From: Gnetum montanum | Lineage: Eukaryota > Streptophyta > Gnetopsida > Gnetales > Gnetaceae | Length of the DNA: 64,000 nt | NCBI GenBank assembly: GCA_015680685.1 | Contig: MNCI01029357.1 | Span: 526,609 to 590,608, forward strand | Direction: 5' to 3' | Part shown: in pieces, positions 59,793 to 64,000 of the stretch | How positions within the stretch are numbered: position 1 is the first letter of the stretch | Layout: each line of letters begins with the position of its first letter | Notes under the pieces: model-generated | The model's database searches: none | Told to the model about the DNA's origin: nothing | Seen by the model: the letters and a program-made list of their open reading frames with translations, nothing else | Position numbers and translations under genes: made by a program

Positions 59793-60065
59793 TTAGGGAC
59801 AGTGGCCTGGGCAGCTCGTTCTAGCGCTACCGGTAGTGCAGCAGGAGGGCCCTGAGGGACTTGAAGCCAGAACACTTCCCACCATGCTTTTTAAATACTC
59901 ATACATATTGTCCCGGATTTGTTCGTCATTACTGTTGATTGAAGAAGGCCAGTAAGAAAATGAAGGAATCCTAATAGCACCCACAGCTGAACACATCAAT
60001 ACCATCATAACAATCATCACCGCTGCAACACTAAGAAAGTTGGCTCCCTGTTTTTTGGCCCTCAT
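59793..60065 (-). CDS. Predicted small secreted Cys-containing peptide (90 aa)
   Basis: The first ATG after a TATA-like box opens an uninterrupted 90-residue frame. Residues about 12-30 are strongly hydrophobic (FLSVAAVMIVMMVLMCSAVG), a good signal peptide with likely cleavage after GA near residue 30. The mature part has 'IRIPSFSYWPSS' and an acidic helical middle (NSNDEQIRDNMYEYLKSMVG), and ends with four Cys in a CC-x8-C-x3-C pattern. There is no match to a peptide family I know. The start context has G at -3. Flanking DNA is unique and richer in CpG than the retroelements. A chance ORF cannot be excluded, but signal peptide, Cys-rich tail and upstream TATA-like box together favour a gene, possibly lineage-specific. 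Confidence 0.5.
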   Translation of the reverse strand: MRAKKQGANFLSVAAVMIVMMVLMCSAVGAIRIPSFSYWPSSINSNDEQIRDNMYEYLKSMVGSVLASSPSGPSCCTTGSARTSCPGHCP

Positions 60066-60207
60066 TTCAGAAACAACAATAATAAAATACAAGATCAGAT
60101 TGATCACTAAAACAAAAAAATGCCTAACTGAGCCAAGCAGTTAGAATATTAAGGAAAGAATGCGATGTCTGCCCTTCCCGTCACTTGTGTTTTGTACCAG
60201 TAGGAAG

Positions 60208-60215
60208 TATTTAAA
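60208..60215 (-). promoter_or_regulatory. TATA-like box upstream of the small peptide gene
   Basis: The minus strand reads cttTTTAAATAct-like sequence (tttaaata), about 145 bp upstream of the ATG at 60065; no ATG intervenes in the expected leader. Confidence 0.4.
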
Positions 60216-60815
60216 GAGGTGAGGATGTGCGTACATGACACGAAAATGTGGTAAACGTAAGTATTAGAAGGAAAATATGATGAAAATTCTGAAGTTCATG
60301 ACACAAGAACGGGTTAGACCCGGCTAAGTCAAATTGTGAAAATGTGTCCGATGGTCCTGCCCTTTCAGGCCTTCTTAGTTGACCATAAATAACAATTGGA
60401 GTGGTTGGAGTGGAACCTACATGATAGCAGTTAACAATTATACACAGTAATGATGGTTTACTGTTTAGGAGTCTAACAGAAATAGAAATATGATATCCTA
60501 ACAATAGCACGAAAGTATTAGTTGGTTATAAAATTAGGCATAAAGGTTTGGTAATTAATATCAATTAGGAAAATCCGATTTAACAATTGTGTTCTCCTTC
60601 CTAAGGTATTGTGTATGAAACGAGTCCAGGTTTAACCATTTCTATACGTAACAGGTGTGCGTGGTCTTCGGGGGGTGGTGCATCCTTGATGTTTCGTTAT
60701 ACATCTCTTTTGAATGCGCAAATTATTTGACTAGACAAATGTATAGTTTTCCATTGTTCTGGGTTTTGACCTGGACATAGCGGCCAGTCCAATGTTGTGT
60801 TTTTTTACTTTTTTT

Positions 60816-60972
60816 TGTAAGTTCCTTCCCGATGGTTTCCTGTTCATTACCCGGTCTGCTGGTTGGACTTCCAGGGTTTATAGTCCATTCTTATGTCTTT
60901 TAAAAGTTCCTTGCATGACATTTCCCAGTGGTTTCCTGTTTATTACCTTTCGGGGTTTATAGTAGGGCGGTA
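60816..60972. repeat. Short direct duplication, about 85 bp
   Basis: 'aagttccttcccgatggttt', 'cctgttcattacc' and 'gggtttatagt' are followed by a second copy with 'aaagttccttgcat', 'agtggtttcctgtttattac' and 'ggggtttatagt'. Noncoding as far as can be seen. Confidence 0.65.
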
Positions 60973-61619
60973 TTTTCTCCGGGTAAAGTGCGGACCAATA
61001 TGAAAATCTACACCACGTGAAGAAAGAAAGTCTTTCCTTTTTCAGGAAATTTGTGTAACCAGTTCCACTTGTCCGTTTCCATGTCATAAATTCATAATCA
61101 TCAGCCGGTCAATGATGAATTCAAGTACCTGTAACCCGAAGTTTGGGGTGCCATTCTGACGTAAAATATGTGCTGCGGATTTTTGGATCGATGGAGACAC
61201 GGCAGCGGGGTATGGACAGCTGATACTACTGGAATTCCGTGATCAAATTCATTATAAATGAAATGATATAAACACTTTGAATTTTCTTTATTTGCTTTTG
61301 ACCTCCATTACTATATAAAATGTATGCCGTAGCATTGAAGGTTGTTGAAGGTTACTTGGTTATCACTTACAGTTTCCATAGTAAAGCAAAACTCGGAAAC
61401 GCTCATTTATAAAGTTTTGTTGAATAGCTTAAAGCGATGTATACCATGAATATCACAACACATTTCTAATTTTTTGATTATAAGTTTAGGAAAAAAATAC
61501 TGAAAAACAAATATATAAAATTGAAATTGAAATTGAAGCTTTATTATGTGCAAAGATCTATAAAATTTATTAGATAGATATTGCATTTTCATAAAAAATA
61601 AAGATATACTTTACAAATT
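60973..61619. other. Intergenic sequence, no gene seen
   Basis: Moderately CpG-containing to about 61240, then AT-rich. No domain or RNA gene recognised on either strand. Confidence 0.4.
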
Positions 61620-63600
61620 GAGTAAGCACTAATGGGGCAGCAAAATCAAATCATACAAGTTTTTTGCTGTAAAGTTGTCTCAAATGGATAATCTTATTAC
61701 AAGAAAGAAACATATGTAACTCATCTTCAAAGGCTCTTAAACTACACAACCTATAAATATACTCTTCTTTGGGGAGTTGAATCCATCTCATTCTTTTAAT
61801 TATAAGATGATAAGTATTTAAGGGAACCTTGCTAATACCATTTCTATACTTAATTGGAACAACATTTAAGAGATAATGAGCTTTTTTGTCTAGTTTATTA
61901 GATCTAGTGTGATCTAAATAAAATTGTTTCTTTCCTTCTCTATTAGACCAAATCTGTGTTAAAACTTTCTGCTTGACTAGTTGGCAAATATGCTTAGGAT
62001 CTTGTTGCATGTCCTCCCAAGAGATATTCTATTTTCTCAACCATCGCAGTTCATGAAAATACCAACCACAATCTTGTGGATCCTCAAGAATTGCTTTAGA
62101 GATTTTATCTTGCTTTGAACTATACGAGCTATGAGTGTACATAATGAATTGGCACAAGGCTTCTTTTTTTTTTTTTAAAGGTAATAAGTCACATTCACAT
62201 AATAACATTGAATAAGTTTTTTGCAACTTCATCTTTAATTCATCAAATAGATTCTTTCAGTATCTTTTCAAAGTTTAGCACAAAGTCCAAGTCCCCAAAC
62301 AACACATCCATACAATACAATAGTATAGCTGATAGTATGAAATATTTGTTTTCTAACCTTCCAAGCCTATAGTCCTAAATCCATGTACTTGTTTTTAAAA
62401 GCATATGAAGCCTTGAAACCTCCTAGTATTCTTTCTTTGATGCACTTTTTGAAGTTGTAATTGTTCATATAAATGAGACCTAGATTTTTAACAGAATATA
62501 CTATTTGCATACTGGCACGTCAAAAATAGAAGTTATAATAAGTATTTCTTGTACCCTGTATCATCAATTTGGTAGTCTTCACATTCACTTATAGATTAAG
62601 GAGAGACAATAATGTTTACTTTACTTCTTCATAGAATCTTTGAGTTGCTCTAGTCAAATTTGAAGGAAGGTGACTTTTATGCAAGTGCAACAATAGTTTT
62701 GTATGTACCACCGAATCATATGCTTTTGGAAAATTAATAAAATAGATAAAATCTTTTTATTTAGTATTTTTACAGTTTCTATGTAGTGTCTCATAGTAAC
62801 TAAGTGATCAATAGTGGATTCCGTTTGTCTTAAATCCACCTAACATATTTTCTTAACATGGTTAACTTTAGCCCAAGAACTAAGTCTCTTTTCTAGTAGT
62901 GTGATCAATAACTTAGTAAAAATATTATTCACAATGATCATTTGATAGTTGTTTAAATTATTTGTATTCCCCCTTTTATATAATAAGATAACTTTATTAG
63001 TTTTTCAGTGTTGATCTAATCCTTAATCCATTGCTAAATTTAATGTGTGTCGAGTTTCTCTATTAATAGCAAGTTTTTTCTACTTTAATAATTCTGCATA
63101 TAAACCATTTAAATCTACATCCTTGCTAGATGCAAGGTTTTAAATATCCTCTATGACTTAAGAGTAAATTGGAGAGGTTCTAGTTATACAATAACAATAG
63201 ACTTATCATCTCCTTTTACAAATGATTTATTGTAAAATGTATAGATATCTTAAAAAGAAAAATTAAATGATGAAGAGGCTTTACAATAAAAGCATTACCA
63301 AAACTATTTATACTCTTATTTAATGTTGTAAGAAAAATATTCGTGTTGCATCCTCTAAATTTCCTTCTCTTAGTATTAATCAAACGTTTATATGTCTTAA
63401 CTAAACTTTGTCTATAAACTTGCATTCTTAATATTTTTTCTAGCTTGTATGCAATCTTTATCAAACCAAGTCTTCTGAGCACCTTGTTATTATGAATGTA
63501 GAACTTGCTTAGATGCTCTAGAAAAAATTTGTTCAAGTTCCTTATGATAGTTTTCAAGAGTTCATTTATTATGTGTTTTATCCATATATTTTTTCTTAAC
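61620..63600 (-). pseudogene. LINE reverse transcriptase remnant, copy 3
   Basis: Minus-strand blocks: 'QTESTIDHLVTMRHYIE' (near 62820), 'FINFPKAYDSVVHTKL' (near 62740), then a jump straight to 'VNVKTTKLM' (near 62590). The segment with GCPLSP and YADD present in copies 1 and 2 is therefore deleted. Downstream pieces 62232-62029 and 62010-61651 are open and match the C-terminal part, including 'CSLRAFEDELHMFLSC', the zinc motif with its second Cys now Arg. Same family as copies 1 and 2 but outside the local duplication. Confidence 0.7.
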
Positions 63601-64000
63601 TTTTGGGGTGACTTTGTATTGAAATTTTTTTATTCTTATTTTTTATTATTTAAGAAAAAATTTGAATTTTCAATATAAACTATACATGATAATGGAAAGA
63701 CTTCACTAAATCTTCTCCAATTTTCAACTTACTAAATTCAATATCTTTTTAAAAATATAAAAGCAAATTAATATAGGAGTTACCTTGAGGTCTTTGCCAA
63801 GTAAATGATAAAGTTTGTGGAAATCTAGCAAGACCATTGTAAATGAGTAGATCAAAATTTTTTTCCATTCTAATAATTGTTAACCCACTTATTAATAGTG
63901 TTATCTACAAAATGTCTATCCAACTATGATTTTCAACAATGTCTAAACTGCCAACATTATGTTACCACTAAATAATTTTTATTTGCTATGAACATACCCT
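63601..64000. other. AT-rich end of window, nothing recognised
   Basis: No domain, repeat or RNA gene could be identified. It may be the upstream part of the LINE remnant. Confidence 0.35.

Noticed and set aside
60066-60107. Longer version of the small peptide starting at 60107.
   Set aside because: The codon at 60105-60107 is GTG, not ATG; the first ATG in the expected leader is at 60065.
60211-60510. 99-codon minus-strand frame upstream of the small peptide gene.
   Set aside because: It overlaps the likely promoter of the peptide gene, has no domain or signal peptide of usual form, and runs into low-complexity sequence.

Overview
The window is plant nuclear DNA, most likely from a large-genome gymnosperm (conifer-like; inference). 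It is a desert of old, methylation-eroded retrotransposons around one clear host gene, a germin-like protein (GLP), plus one plausible small secreted-peptide gene. Retroelement coding regions are broken by many stops, mostly TAG and TGA where CAG, CGA or TGG would be expected, and are poor in CpG. The GLP region is visibly GC- and CpG-rich, so it stands out from its surroundings. There is one ambiguous base (41627).

Layout. 1-7600: remnant of a Ty3/Gypsy element with Tat-like gag and protease but no visible pol, followed by two degenerate tandem-repeat fields (about 4165-5100 and 6360-7080); the second is an array of hairpin units. 8287-36460: a composite of Athila-like Gypsy elements with three LTRs (LTR1, LTR2, LTR3) and two internal regions (B1, B2), in the order LTR-B1-LTR-B2-LTR. 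LTR1 is split by a nested element (A1, 8358-14584, minus strand). 36461-39900: AT-rich, nothing recognised. 39964-40650 (-): intact GLP. 41178-47760: a local tandem duplication that includes the GLP 3' end, a LINE reverse-transcriptase remnant and a Copia fragment; the second copy retains only about 130 bp of the GLP. 47760-50176 and 58703-59125: Copia 3' end and LTR-like repeat-rich DNA, split by a second A element (A2, 50177-58702, minus strand) flanked by a perfect 5-bp target duplication. 59793-60065 (-): predicted 90-aa secreted peptide. 61620-63600 (-): third copy of the LINE family.

The A and B elements belong together. Their LTRs, gag, tRNA-Asp-type primer-binding sites and an extra ORF in the env position are homologous, but A1 and A2 both lack pol at about the same place. 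A therefore looks like a pol-less family that would have depended on B-type relatives. The extra ORF (N-terminal conserved domain, long helical tail) lies between integrase and the 3' LTR in B1, B2 and A2, and is the least characterised coding part of the window.

All coordinates of decayed domains are approximate. LTR ends, primer sites and target duplications were read directly from the sequence.
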